A stretch of 64,000 nucleotides of DNA from Leucobacter salsicius M1-8 (lineage in GTDB: Bacteria; Actinomycetota; Actinomycetes; Actinomycetales; Microbacteriaceae), in NCBI RefSeq assembly GCF_000350525.1, contig NZ_AOCN01000007.1, forward strand, positions 1 through 64,000, written 5' to 3'. Of this stretch, positions 1 through 8,430 are shown piece after piece. Under the pieces are notes generated by a model that ran no database searches, had not been told where the DNA came from, and worked only from the letters and a program-made list of their open reading frames with translations. A program made the translations under genes and the position numbers. Within the stretch, counting starts at the first letter, position 1. Every line of letters begins with the position of its first letter.

Positions 1-631
1 CAGAACGGATCTTCTGGGTGAACGCCCACGAGGTGAACTGGACTCCATGATCAGCGTGGACGATGCCCCCTGCGGCAGGTTTTCGCGCGCGAAGCGCCAT
101 GTCGAGGGCATTCACCACAAGGGTTGAGTCTTGTTTGGAATCGATCGCCCATCCCACGATCTTCCGGCTACACGCGTCAAGCACCGCCGCGCAGAAAACC
201 TTTCCTTCCCGCGTCGGATGCTCCGTGATATCCGTCACCCAGAGCTCGTCCGGCGACAGCCGGTGGAACTTGCGATGCACGAGATCATCAGCAGTAGCCA
301 CGCCTTTCAGCCGTTTCACCCGAGTCGGGCCCGGAAGCCCGCACATCGCGCTCTTTGTCATCAGTACTGAGATCAGCCGACTCGAACACGGTATCTCCAT
401 CCCGATGGTGAGCTCAGCGTGGATACGCCGGTAGCCATAGGTACCACGCGAAGCCGTGTGAATTTCACGAATCAGACCTGTGAGCCACTGCCTCCGCAAT
501 TGCGTGGCGCTCGTGGGACGCTTCCGGTATCTGTAATAGCCCTGCCGAGAGACCCCCATAAGTCGGCAGCAGGTCTCTACGGGTGCCCCGGCATCGACGA
601 GACGGTCGATCACCGGGTGCGCCCTTTTGGG
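1..631 (-). CDS. IS3-family transposase OrfB (DDE integrase domain), partial
   Basis: Translating the minus strand in the -1 frame relative to OrfA gives an uninterrupted protein with typical OrfB signatures: an N-terminal segment with SRGTYGYRRIHAEL, then the rve catalytic core. The first catalytic Asp lies in ELWVTDITEHPT (about 220) and the second in GIVHADHGVQFTSW (about 20-60). The third catalytic residue, Glu, would lie left of the window. No stop interrupts the visible part, so the transposase may be intact outside the window. It is normally made only as an OrfAB fusion by -1 frameshifting. It catalyses strand transfer during copy-out paste-in transposition. Confidence 0.85.
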
Positions 632-909
632 TCAACGCGCTCCTCCTCGGCGAGCCATTTCGACGCCAGTTTCACGATCTTAAGCTCTTGCTCGAGCTGC
701 CTGATCCGGCCTCGTGCTGCTCGCAGCTGCGCGTCTTCGCTGGTAGATCTACCGGGCCTGCGACCATTATCGATATCGTCTTGACGGAGCCAGGAATGAA
801 GAGTGACCTCGTGGATGCCGAGATCCGCAGCGGTTTGCTTGGCCTGTCGGCCCTCGCGGACGAGCGCGATCGCACGTTCACGGAACTCTGGTGGGTAGGG
901 GCGTGGCAT
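610..909 (-). CDS. IS3-family transposase OrfA (HTH, leucine zipper)
   Basis: A 99-residue protein beginning MPRPYPPEFRERAIALV, the usual start of actinobacterial IS3 OrfA. The N-terminal half is an HTH_Tnp_1 helix-turn-helix (about residues 8-45, with AADLGIHEVTLHSWLR) that binds the terminal repeats. The C-terminal half (about 60-90) is a short leucine-zipper-like coiled coil ending KLASKWLAEE. It overlaps OrfB, which is read in the -1 frame. The slippery heptamer C CCA AAA (complement of 625-631) lies seven codons before the OrfA stop and is the likely frameshift site. Confidence 0.88.
   Translation of the reverse strand: MPRPYPPEFRERAIALVREGRQAKQTAADLGIHEVTLHSWLRQDDIDNGRRPGRSTSEDAQLRAARGRIRQLEQELKIVKLASKWLAEEERVDPKGRTR
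625..631 (-). promoter_or_regulatory. Programmed -1 frameshift heptamer C CCA AAA
   Basis: On the minus strand the OrfA codons CCA AAA are preceded by C, forming a canonical X XXY YYZ slippery heptamer. Sliding back one base moves ribosomes exactly into the OrfB frame, giving K-R-A-H-P-V-I-D, which joins OrfB without a stop. This is the known mechanism for making OrfAB transposase in IS3 elements. Confidence 0.7.
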
Positions 910-972
910 GTTGTGAGCCTTTCATGAAGGCCATCGGCTAGCTACCCCGAGTGGAAACCAAACTGTAGGTCA

Positions 973-1261
973 GGTCAGCAACTGGTACAACCGCGTCTGG
1001 GTGAAGATGCGTAGCAAGACCGGGCTAGCTACCGGCTACTCCGTGCACGACCTCCGGCACGTCGCCGCGACGTTCGCGATCAGCGCCGGTGCCGACGTGA
1101 AGCTCGTGCAGCGCATGCTCGGCCACAAAGATGCGACCGAGACGCTGAACACTTACGCTGCGCTCTGGCCTGACAAGGTGCAGGAAGTTGCGGAGATCGT
1201 CGAACGTCGCCCCGCAGTGGCTTTGAACGAGCAACAAGACGGGTCGGGCGCAGCGGCGTAA
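973..1261 (+). pseudogene. Tyrosine recombinase/phage integrase, C-terminal remnant cut by the IS
   Basis: The C-terminal catalytic half of a phage/ICE-type tyrosine integrase. Visible motifs are HDLRH (box II His-x-x-Arg), LVQRMLGHKDATETLNTYAALW with the conserved LGH and the nucleophilic Tyr, and a short tail. In-frame codons continue upstream of the GTG at 1001 (SNWYNRVW...) to about 973, exactly where the IS begins, so the N-terminal domain and box I Arg are separated from this part by the IS. Its location about 100 bases from the 3' end of tRNA-Pro is the standard arrangement for tRNA-targeting integrative elements. It is not expected to be functional as it stands. Confidence 0.85.
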
Positions 1262-1282
1262 AAACAGGGGGCGTGCGTCGCC

Positions 1283-1304
1283 ATCTGTACCCAATCTGTA
1301 CCCA
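1283..1304 (+). repeat. Tandem ATCTGTACCCA repeats, candidate integrase arm sites
   Basis: Two exact, adjacent copies of the 11-mer ATCTGTACCCA (1283-1293 and 1294-1304) lie between the integrase stop and the tRNA-Pro 3' end. Short direct repeats in this position are commonly integrase arm-binding sites next to the attachment core. The function is inferred from position only. Confidence 0.45.
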
Positions 1305-1323
1305 ACGCCCTAAAACGAAAATC

Positions 1324-1354
1324 GGCCTGATCAGAATTAGCTTCTGATCAGGCC
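1324..1354 (-). terminator. Terminator downstream of tRNA-Pro
   Basis: A perfect 13-bp stem GGCCTGATCAGAA/TTCTGATCAGGCC with a 5-base loop. On the minus strand it lies just downstream of tRNA-Pro and is followed by GATTTTCGTTTT. On the plus strand it is followed by TTTT, so it may act in both directions, also ending the integrase transcript. Confidence 0.75.
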
Positions 1355-1360
1355 TTTTCG

Positions 1361-1434
1361 TCGGGATGACAGGATTTGAACCTGCGACCCCGTCGTCCCG
1401 AACGACGTACGCTACCAAACTGCGCCACATCCCG
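1361..1434 (-). tRNA. tRNA-Pro (anticodon CGG)
   Basis: The minus strand folds as a 74-nt cloverleaf: acceptor CGGGATG pairs with CATCCCG plus discriminator A; the anticodon stem CGTCG/CGACG encloses the loop TTCGGGA with anticodon CGG; the T arm carries the GGTTCAAATCC consensus. CCA is not encoded. The 3' end faces the integrase remnant, so the 3' half of this tRNA is the probable attachment site of the old integrative element. Confidence 0.93.
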
Positions 1435-1512
1435 ATCGCGCTTTCACGCAAGCTCTACTTTAGCGAAGTCACCCACCAAAACCGAAATCGACACTTCGCA
1501 AAGCGTGTCTCG

Positions 1513-2157
1513 CTATGCGCTTAGAGTCGCGAGCAGGGCCCCTACGCGGTCTCCACCCCACGCGCCGCGGAGGCTCCACGCCCGGTCAGCCTCAGCAGAA
1601 CCATCAAGCGTGGGCACGATGATGCGATGTACCTCGAGGGATGCGAACTCGGTGTGGGCCACGCTCGTGGTGCCACGCAGTTCGACCTGCGCCGCCCACA
1701 GCTCGGGGACGGCCAGGCCGGGCGATCCGGTGCCCGCCACCCGCATACTCGGTTCGTACTCCAGTTCAGTTCCCTCGTCATTGACCAGGTACTCTCGGCT
1801 TCCCGTGCCGCCCTGCACCATCACGGAGGCGAGCACCGCCCGAAAGACCGGGTCTCCGATTGCGTCGCTCGCCCAGCGCGTGCCGAGCACCCCGTGTTCC
1901 ATCGTGCCGACCAGAAACTCCTCGCCTTGTTCGAGCGGTGCCCCGCGATAGCTGAGCGGAACGTGATAGATCACCTCATCGCCAGCGGTGAAGAGGTGTC
2001 CCTCGAACCCGACCTCACCCTCGGGGTCGTCGAACCGGTACGCCCCCACGGGCTCCAGCTGCGACGCATCACCGCTGAACCAGCCCTGGCCAGACAGCCA
2101 GGCAGCCAGCAGATCGTACTTGTCCGGCGACAGCGTGGTATCAAAAATGATCGACAT
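1513..2157 (-). CDS. Maltokinase N-terminal cap-like domain protein
   Basis: A 214-residue soluble protein with no signal peptide or membrane segment. The segments LSPDKYDLLAAWLSGQGWF (near residue 10), VPLSYRGAPLEQ and GTMEHGVLGTRWASDAIGDPVF (about 85-105) resemble the stand-alone Mak_N_cap-like proteins of actinobacteria, related to the cap domain in front of maltokinase. No kinase domain follows, so a role in maltose-1-phosphate metabolism is not implied. It is convergent with nothing on its left except the tRNA and lies downstream of typA on the same strand, separated by a terminator. The family assignment is by recalled motif similarity; the biochemical function is unknown. Confidence 0.6.
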   Translation of the reverse strand: MSIIFDTTLSPDKYDLLAAWLSGQGWFSGDASQLEPVGAYRFDDPEGEVGFEGHLFTAGDEVIYHVPLSYRGAPLEQGEEFLVGTMEHGVLGTRWASDAIGDPVFRAVLASVMVQGGTGSREYLVNDEGTELEYEPSMRVAGTGSPGLAVPELWAAQVELRGTTSVAHTEFASLEVHRIIVPTLDGSAEADRAWSLRGAWGGDRVGALLATLSA

Positions 2158-2191
2158 GACCCGATCCTACGCAGGCACCCTGAAACGCGAA

Positions 2192-2220
2192 ACCCCCACC
2201 GGCCAAAGCCGAGCGGGGGT
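2192..2220 (-). terminator. Rho-independent terminator of typA
   Basis: On the minus strand just after the typA stop: ACCCCC...GGGGGT arms with an inner GC-rich pairing (CTCGGC/GGCCGG), followed by TTTCGCGTTTC. Confidence 0.6.
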
Positions 2221-2258
2221 CGCGATGCTACACACTGCGTAGCGAAAAGGGGTGAACC

Positions 2259-4163
2259 TTACTTAGCGTTCTTGATGCGCGAGGTGGCGCGTGCACGCGA
2301 GTTTGCGTCGAGCTCTACCTTACGAATACGCACGACCTCGGGGGTGACCTCAACGCACTCGTCCTCGCGAGCGAACTCGAGGCACTCCTCAAGCGTGAGC
2401 TTGCGGGGCGGCGTCATCGACTCGAAGTTGTCGGCGTTTGCCGAGCGCATGTTCGTGAGCTTCTTTTCCTTGGTGATGTTCACATCCATGTCCTCGGAAC
2501 GCGAGTTCTCACCGATGACCATGCCCTCGTACACCTCCTCGGTGGGCTGCACGAAGAACGACATGCGCTCCTGCAGGTTGATGATCGAGAACGGCGTGGC
2601 AACGCCCGAACGGTCGGCCACGATCGAGCCGTTGTTGCGGGTGTTGATGACGCCGGCCCACTCGCCGTAGCCCTGAGCGATCGCGTTAGCGATGCCGGTG
2701 CCGCGGGTTTCGGTCATGAACTCCGAGCGGAAGCCGATGAGACCACGCGACGGAATGGTGAACTCCATGCGTACCCAGCCGGTGCCGTTGTTCACCATGT
2801 TCTCCATGCGTCCCTTACGGGCAGCGAGGAGCTGGGTGATCGCACCGAGGTGCTCTTCGGGGGTATCGATGGTGAGGTGCTCGAACGGCTCCTGCTTCTT
2901 GCCGTCGACCATCTTCACCACTACCTGGGGCTTGCCCACGGTGAGCTCGAAGCCTTCGCGGCGCATGTTCTCGACGAGGATCGCGAGAGCAAGTTCGCCT
3001 CGGCCCTGCACCTCCCACGCGTCGGGACGACCGGTGTCGACAACCTTGAGCGAGACGTTACCGACCAGCTCGCGGTCCAGGCGCTCCTTGATCATGCGAG
3101 CGGTCAGCTTGTGACCCTTCACCTTGCCGACGAGCGGCGAGGTGTTCGCACCGATCGTCATCGAGATGGCGGGATCATCGATGTGGATCATCGGCAGCGG
3201 GCGAACATCGTTCGCGTCACAGATGGTCTCACCAATGGTGATGTCTTCGATACCGGCGATGGCAACAATGTCACCGGGGCCAGCCTTCTCGGCGGGGTAG
3301 CGCGTGAGTGCCTTCGTGAGCATGAGCTCCGAGATACGCACGTTGGCCACGGTGCCGTCTGCCTTGACCCAGGCAACGGTCTCGCCCTTCTTGATCCAGC
3401 CGTTGTGAATACGCAGCAGCGCGATACGACCCAGGAAGGGTGACGAGTCCAGGTTGGTGACGTGAGCCTGCAGCGGCGCCTCGTCGTCGAACGTGGGTGC
3501 GGGCACGCGCTCCAGAATGGTCTGGAACAGCGGCTCGAGCGTCAGGTTGTCGGGCAGCTCGCCGTCGGCGGGACGGTTGTGCGATGCAGCACCGTCACGA
3601 CCCGAGAGGTACACGACGGGCACGTTGAGCACGGCGTCGACGTCGAGGTCGGGCACCTCTTCGGACAGGTCCGAAGCGAGACCCAGCAGCAGGTCCTGTG
3701 CATCGCTCTCGACGGCTTCGATGCGCGCATCGGGGCGGTCGGTCTTGTTGACCGCGAGGATCACGGGGTGCTTGGCTTCAAGAGCCTTACGCAGCACGAA
3801 ACGGGTCTGGGGCATGGGGCCCTCAGACGAATCAACGAGCAGTACGACGCCGTCAACCATCGACAGCGCACGCTCGACCTCGCCACCGAAGTCAGCGTGA
3901 CCCGGGGTATCGATCACGTTGATGGTGATCGGGCCGTTCTTGGCGTGCTCACCCTCGTAGCTGATGGCGGTGTTCTTGGCGAGAATGGTGATTCCCTTTT
4001 CGCGCTCAAGATCGTTCGAGTCCATGACGCGATCGCCAACTTCTTCGTGCGCGTCGAACGAGTTGGTCTGAGTCAGCATCGCGTTGACGAGCGTGGTCTT
4101 GCCATGATCAACGTGTGCGACAATAGCGACATTGCGGAGGTCTTCGCGAGTGGCGAGAGCCAT
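2259..4163 (-). CDS. typA: Translational GTPase TypA/BipA
   Basis: A 634-residue ribosome-associated GTPase of the EF-G-like class, involved in 50S assembly and stress or cold adaptation. The G domain shows AHVDHGKTTLV (P-loop, about 16-26), the GITI switch region, DTPGHADFGGEVER (G3) and NKTD (G4). Then come the beta-barrel domain, the EF-G domain III/V-like segments (GRGELALAILVENMRREGFEL; PSRGLIGFRSEFMTETRGTG) and the TypA-specific C-terminal domain (ENSRSEDMDVNITKEKKLTNMRSA). The length is normal for the family. The ATG at 4163 has AGGA upstream and places the P-loop at the expected distance. It is monocistronic, divergent from the MFS gene and followed by a terminator. Confidence 0.97.
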   Translation of the reverse strand: MALATREDLRNVAIVAHVDHGKTTLVNAMLTQTNSFDAHEEVGDRVMDSNDLEREKGITILAKNTAISYEGEHAKNGPITINVIDTPGHADFGGEVERALSMVDGVVLLVDSSEGPMPQTRFVLRKALEAKHPVILAVNKTDRPDARIEAVESDAQDLLLGLASDLSEEVPDLDVDAVLNVPVVYLSGRDGAASHNRPADGELPDNLTLEPLFQTILERVPAPTFDDEAPLQAHVTNLDSSPFLGRIALLRIHNGWIKKGETVAWVKADGTVANVRISELMLTKALTRYPAEKAGPGDIVAIAGIEDITIGETICDANDVRPLPMIHIDDPAISMTIGANTSPLVGKVKGHKLTARMIKERLDRELVGNVSLKVVDTGRPDAWEVQGRGELALAILVENMRREGFELTVGKPQVVVKMVDGKKQEPFEHLTIDTPEEHLGAITQLLAARKGRMENMVNNGTGWVRMEFTIPSRGLIGFRSEFMTETRGTGIANAIAQGYGEWAGVINTRNNGSIVADRSGVATPFSIINLQERMSFFVQPTEEVYEGMVIGENSRSEDMDVNITKEKKLTNMRSANADNFESMTPPRKLTLEECLEFAREDECVEVTPEVVRIRKVELDANSRARATSRIKNAK

Positions 4164-4285
4164 AGAGGTAGTGTCCTAACGAGACGAACGGAACGTCGAC
4201 ACGGCGGGATGCCATGTGCGTCGCGGGAACCACACCAAAGTGGCTCGCGCAGGCACGAGTAGATGCCGACGAGCAATTCTAACGG

Positions 4286-5533
4286 ATGTCGGGCGTGCCC
4301 GGCTGGAAGCGAGCACAGAACCGCATGAAATCAGCCTCTCGAGGTCTGACCACTGGCCTCCTGACGGTACTCGGATTCCTTTCCGCTGTTGGCCCGTTCG
4401 CTACCGATCTGTATCTGCCCGCGTTCACCGATATCGCGCGCGACCTGGGAGCCAGCCCCACGGGGGTGCAATTCACCCTCACCGCCTTCATGCTGGGCCT
4501 CGGCATCGGCCAGCTCTATCTGGGCCCGCTCTCGGACCGAATGGGCCGTCGCGGCGTGTTGCTCGTGGCACTTGGCGCGTTTACCGCCGCGAGCTGCACG
4601 ATGGTGTTCTCACCGACGGTCGAAGTTTTCACGGTGCTGCGCCTTATTCAGGGGGTCGCGGGCGCCTCGGGAATCGTGCTGTCGCGAGCGATCATTGCCG
4701 ACCTCGCGAAGGGCGCCAACGCGATTCGCGCCTTCAGCCTGCTCGCGATGATTGTCGCGATGGCGCCGCTTGTGGCTCCCCTCAGCGGCGGTCTCCTTGC
4801 CGAACACTTTGGCTGGCGCGGGGTGCTCGCGACGCTTGCGGGCCTATCGGTGGCCATGTTTGTGCTCGCGCTGCTGTTTGTGCCAGAGTCGCTGGCTCCC
4901 GAGCACCGGCAGCTCGGCGGCGCGCGGCGCGCCCTGGCGAACTTCGCCAAGCTCGGGCGCGACAGGCTGTTCGTGCTACTCGCGCTCGCGGTTGCCTGCA
5001 ATTTCGCCGGTCTGATGGCTTACATCGGCGGCGCCCCCTTTGTCGGGCAGGTGATGCTCGGCATGTCGCCGACAGAATTCTCGCTCGCCTTTGCCTCGGG
5101 CGCGGTTGCGATGGTGCTCATGAACTTCCTCAATGCGCGCCTCGCTGGCCGAGTGCCAGCAACGCTGATGCTCTTCATCGGCAGCTGCTCGGCCGCCCTC
5201 GCCGGCCTCGCATTCGCAACGCTGGCGGTCACCGGCACGCTCACCGTGCCCGCTTACATCGCGAGCGCGTTTCTGTTGAGCGGCGGCGTCGCACTCACGA
5301 GTGCGAACGGCACCGCGCTCGCCCTGGGGCGAGCCGACCACGCCCGCGGCTCCGGATCCGCCCTTCTCGGGGCCTTCCAGTTCTTCTGCGGCGCCATCGC
5401 GCCCCCCATTGTGGGGGCGTGGGGCGATCAGACCGCGCTTCCGATGGGGCTCTTGATCATCGTCGGCTCCGTCGCCTCGGGTGCCAGCGCGCTCACGGTG
5501 GCCATGCTGCTGCGGCGTCGCGCAAACGACTAG
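4286..5533 (+). CDS. Bcr/CflA-family multidrug efflux MFS transporter
   Basis: A 415-residue, 12-TM drug:H+ antiporter of the DHA1 group. The first TM is followed by FATDLYLPAFTDIARDLGASPTGVQFTLTAF, the hallmark of the Bcr/CflA subfamily, and LSDRMGRRGVLL is the loop 2-3 MFS motif A. Substrates may include bicyclomycin, chloramphenicol or sulfonamides by family analogy; none can be read from sequence. Neither the ATG at 4286 nor that at 4325 (residue 14) has a strong SD, and 4325 would give a more typical N-terminus. It is divergent from typA and convergent with the thiolase (24-bp gap). Confidence 0.88.
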   Translation: MSGVPGWKRAQNRMKSASRGLTTGLLTVLGFLSAVGPFATDLYLPAFTDIARDLGASPTGVQFTLTAFMLGLGIGQLYLGPLSDRMGRRGVLLVALGAFTAASCTMVFSPTVEVFTVLRLIQGVAGASGIVLSRAIIADLAKGANAIRAFSLLAMIVAMAPLVAPLSGGLLAEHFGWRGVLATLAGLSVAMFVLALLFVPESLAPEHRQLGGARRALANFAKLGRDRLFVLLALAVACNFAGLMAYIGGAPFVGQVMLGMSPTEFSLAFASGAVAMVLMNFLNARLAGRVPATLMLFIGSCSAALAGLAFATLAVTGTLTVPAYIASAFLLSGGVALTSANGTALALGRADHARGSGSALLGAFQFFCGAIAPPIVGAWGDQTALPMGLLIIVGSVASGASALTVAMLLRRRAND

Positions 5534-5557
5534 GCGTACGAGCTGCGGGCTGGCACG

Positions 5558-6730
5558 TTAGAGCCGTTCGAAGATCGTAGCGTTCGCCATGCCGCCGCCC
5601 TCGCACATGGTCTGAAGCCCGTAGCGGGCCCCCGTGTCGCGCAGGTGGTGCACGAGCGTGGTCGCGAGCCGGGCGCCCGAAGCACCGAGCGGGTGGCCCA
5701 GCGCGATTGCGCCGCCACGGGGATTGACCAGTCCAGGGTCAGCCCCGGTTTCGAGGAGCCATGCGCCGACAACGGAGGCGAACGCCTCGTTCACTTCGAA
5801 GGCACCGATATCGTCGAGGCTGAGCCCCGCGCGCTGCAGCACGCGCGCGGTCGCCGCGATGGGGCCGGTGAGCATCAGGATCGGGTCCGAGCCAACCGCG
5901 GTCGCGGTGTGCACGCGTGCCACCGGGGTGAGACCGAGGGCCTTCGCCCGCTCCCCCGTCATCATGACGAGCGCCGCCGCGCCGTCTGAGATCTGCGAGG
6001 CGTTGCCCGCGGTCACCACGCCATGCTCACGAAATGGCGTCCTTAAGCCCGCGAGGGTCTCGACGCTGCTGCCGGGGCGGATCCCCTGATCCGCCACCAC
6101 CTCACCGTCATTTGTGGGCACCGACACGATCTCGCGGTCGAACCAGCCAGCCGTCGCTGCAGCAGCCGCGCGGTCATGCGAGGTGGCGGCGATCTCGTCG
6201 AGCATCATGCGGCTCAATTTCCACCTGTCGGCGATCAACTCGGCGCTTTCACCCTGCGGCACCAGGTGCGGGTACCGTGCGCGTATGGCGGGGCCGTACG
6301 GCCCGTCCCCGCCCGTGGTGTTCGAGAACATGGGCGTGCGGCTCATAACCTCGACGCCGCCCGCGATGACAACGTCGGCCTGCCCCGCGATCAGCATGGC
6401 CGCGGCGGAGTGAATCGCCTGTTGCGAGGAGCCGCACTGCCGATCGATCGTGGCGGCCGGCACGTGTTCGGGGAGCCCCGCGGCCAGTACGGCGTTGCGG
6501 CCGATGTTGGTCGACTGCTCCCCGACCTGCGTGACGCAGCCCCACATTACGTCGTCGATCAGCGCGGGGTCGATGCCCGCGCGCGCGATCGCGGCGTTCA
6601 GTGCGATGGCCGAGAGGTCAACGGGGTGCACTCCGGACAGGGCACCCTTGTCCGGTTTGCCCACCCCGACCGGGGTGCGCACTGCCGACACGATGACGGC
6701 GCCGCCGCGCCCCGTTGAGCTCTCGACCAT
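5558..6730 (-). CDS. Acetyl-CoA C-acyltransferase (thiolase)
   Basis: About 390 residues, full length for a type II thiolase. The acyl-accepting Cys is in DRQCGSSQQA (about 90), NEAFASV is the conserved NEAF box, the catalytic His is in GGAIALGHPLGASGAR and the second Cys in CEGGGMANATIFERL at the C-terminus. It condenses or cleaves acyl-CoA in fatty-acid oxidation or acetoacetyl-CoA formation. The ATG at 6730 is preferred; an upstream in-frame start at 6763 would run back into the ABC ATPase gene. It starts immediately after the ATPase stop (6736), so it is likely co-transcribed with the peptide importer, an unusual partner for it. Confidence 0.92.
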   Translation of the reverse strand: MVESSTGRGGAVIVSAVRTPVGVGKPDKGALSGVHPVDLSAIALNAAIARAGIDPALIDDVMWGCVTQVGEQSTNIGRNAVLAAGLPEHVPAATIDRQCGSSQQAIHSAAAMLIAGQADVVIAGGVEVMSRTPMFSNTTGGDGPYGPAIRARYPHLVPQGESAELIADRWKLSRMMLDEIAATSHDRAAAAATAGWFDREIVSVPTNDGEVVADQGIRPGSSVETLAGLRTPFREHGVVTAGNASQISDGAAALVMMTGERAKALGLTPVARVHTATAVGSDPILMLTGPIAATARVLQRAGLSLDDIGAFEVNEAFASVVGAWLLETGADPGLVNPRGGAIALGHPLGASGARLATTLVHHLRDTGARYGLQTMCEGGGMANATIFERL

Positions 6731-6735
6731 GTGAA

Positions 6736-8430
6736 TCACATACCCTTTCGCACCTTTTGCCACAACGCTCGGCGCTCGGCCTGCTCGACTGGATCCGGAA
6801 CAGGAAGCGCCGTCAGCAGTTCACGAGTGTACGCGTTCGAGGGCGACCCCAAGACCTGGGCGGTTGTGCCCTGCTCCTGGATGCGCCCCTGTTGCAGCAC
6901 GATAATGCGGTCAGAAACCGCGTCGATGACCGCAAGGTCATGACTAATGAACAGCGACGCGAAGCCGAGTTCGGCCTGCAGCTCGACAAACAGGGCAAGC
7001 ACGGTCGCCTGCACCGAAACATCGAGCGCACTCGTCGGCTCGTCAGCAATCAGCAACTTCGGATCGAGCGCGAGCGCCCGCGCGAGCGAGGCGCGCTGAC
7101 GCTGTCCGCCCGAGAGCTCGTGCGGGTATCGATCTCCGAAACTCGTTGGCAGCTGCACTGCATCGAGCAGTTCGTTGACCCGCGTGCGCGCATCCAGCTG
7201 CGACGAGGCACGGCCGTGCACAATCAGCGGCTCAGCGATGCACTCGGCAATCGAGAGCAGCGGGTTGAAGCTTGTCGCGGGGTCTTGAAAGACGAAGCCG
7301 ATATCGGGGCGCAGGGGCGCAAGATCGCGATTCTTCGCACCGCGCATCTCGTGCCCGAGCACCGTAAAGGAGCCTTCGACGACCTTGGTGAGGCCGACGG
7401 CCGCACGTCCGATCGTCGTCTTGCCCGATCCGGATTCCCCCACGAGGCCAACGACCTCGCCCGGGGCAACCGAGAAATCAACGCCGTGCACCACCACTGT
7501 GGCGCCCTTGCCGAAGCGCCCGGGGTATCCGATCTGCGCGTTCTCAGCGACGATCAGGTGGCCCGTGGTGTCCCGAGCAGTGTTCGCAGGTACCCCCGCG
7601 AGGTCGCGGGCTTGGGTGCGCGATTTGCCACGTCCCACGTGCGGCACAGCCGCGAGCAGGTCCCGGGTGTACTGCTGGCTGGGATGCGCAAACAGCTCGC
7701 GCACGGGCGCCTGCTCAACGATGCCGCCGCGATACATCACCACGACGCGATCTGCGAGGTCGGCCACCACCCCCATGTTGTGAGTAATGAGCACGATCGT
7801 CGCACCGAACTCGTCACGACATACGCGCAGCAAATCGAGGATCTCGGCCTGCACAGTGACGTCGAGCGCGGTGGTCGGTTCGTCGGCAATGATGAGGCCC
7901 GCGTCCATCACGAGCGCCATGGCGATCACGATGCGCTGCTTCTGCCCGCCAGAGAACTGATGCGGGAAGTCGTCGATGCGGGTCTCGGGATCGGGAATGC
8001 CCACCTTGCGCATCATGTCGATCGCCTGTGCGCGGGCCTGCTTCTTGTCGATCTTGCCGTGGGCTCGCAGCCCCTCAATGATCTGCCAACCGACGGTGTA
8101 CACCGGGTTGAGCGCAGTCGAGGGCTCCTGGAACACCATTGCGGCGTCGCGGCCACGCATCGCGCGCAGCTTTGGGCCGCTCGCATGCACCACATCGGTC
8201 TCGTCGCCCGTACGCGAACGAATGACGATCGCCCCCGACATCGTGGCGGTTTCGGGGAGCAGCCCCAGCAGCGCATTCGCCGTGACCGACTTACCCGATC
8301 CGGATTCGCCGACGATCGCGAGCACCTCGCCCGCGGCCACCTCGATCGAGATGCCCTTCACGGCCTCGACCGGGGCAGCATCCGTCGCGAAGGTGACGCG
8401 CAGATCTGAAATATTGGCGACGTGAGTCAT
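6736..8430 (-). CDS. Peptide-type ABC importer, fused double ATPase (DppD-DppF-like), operon 1
   Basis: A 564-residue protein carrying two complete nucleotide-binding domains, replacing the separate DppD and DppF subunits. The first half has Walker A GESGSGKSVTANALL (about 40), signature FSGGQKQRIVIAMAL and Walker B LIIADEPTTALDVT; the second half has GESGSGKTTIGRAAVG, LSGGQRQRASLARAL and LLIADEPTSALDVS. Each half ends with the oligopeptide-ABC C-terminal region that forms an Fe-S or peptide-ABC extension in some members. It energises the DppB/DppC permeases encoded just upstream; its start overlaps the DppC stop by 4 bases. Cytoplasmic face of the membrane. Confidence 0.94.
   Translation of the reverse strand: MTHVANISDLRVTFATDAAPVEAVKGISIEVAAGEVLAIVGESGSGKSVTANALLGLLPETATMSGAIVIRSRTGDETDVVHASGPKLRAMRGRDAAMVFQEPSTALNPVYTVGWQIIEGLRAHGKIDKKQARAQAIDMMRKVGIPDPETRIDDFPHQFSGGQKQRIVIAMALVMDAGLIIADEPTTALDVTVQAEILDLLRVCRDEFGATIVLITHNMGVVADLADRVVVMYRGGIVEQAPVRELFAHPSQQYTRDLLAAVPHVGRGKSRTQARDLAGVPANTARDTTGHLIVAENAQIGYPGRFGKGATVVVHGVDFSVAPGEVVGLVGESGSGKTTIGRAAVGLTKVVEGSFTVLGHEMRGAKNRDLAPLRPDIGFVFQDPATSFNPLLSIAECIAEPLIVHGRASSQLDARTRVNELLDAVQLPTSFGDRYPHELSGGQRQRASLARALALDPKLLIADEPTSALDVSVQATVLALFVELQAELGFASLFISHDLAVIDAVSDRIIVLQQGRIQEQGTTAQVLGSPSNAYTRELLTALPVPDPVEQAERRALWQKVRKGM

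Larger units (their letters stand above)
1..972 (-). mobile_element. IS3-family insertion sequence, truncated by window edge
   Basis: Two transposase frames on the minus strand (orfA and orfB) show the IS3-family layout: an HTH/leucine-zipper OrfA followed by a DDE integrase OrfB in the -1 frame. The right end is placed near 972, where the minus strand begins TGACCTACAG, matching the TG...CA termini usual in the family. A short GGTCA duplication at 968-977 leaves about 5 bases of uncertainty. The other terminus is left of the window, so the target duplication cannot be checked. The element lies directly against the remaining 3' part of a tyrosine integrase gene and appears to have inserted into it. 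Confidence 0.85.
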
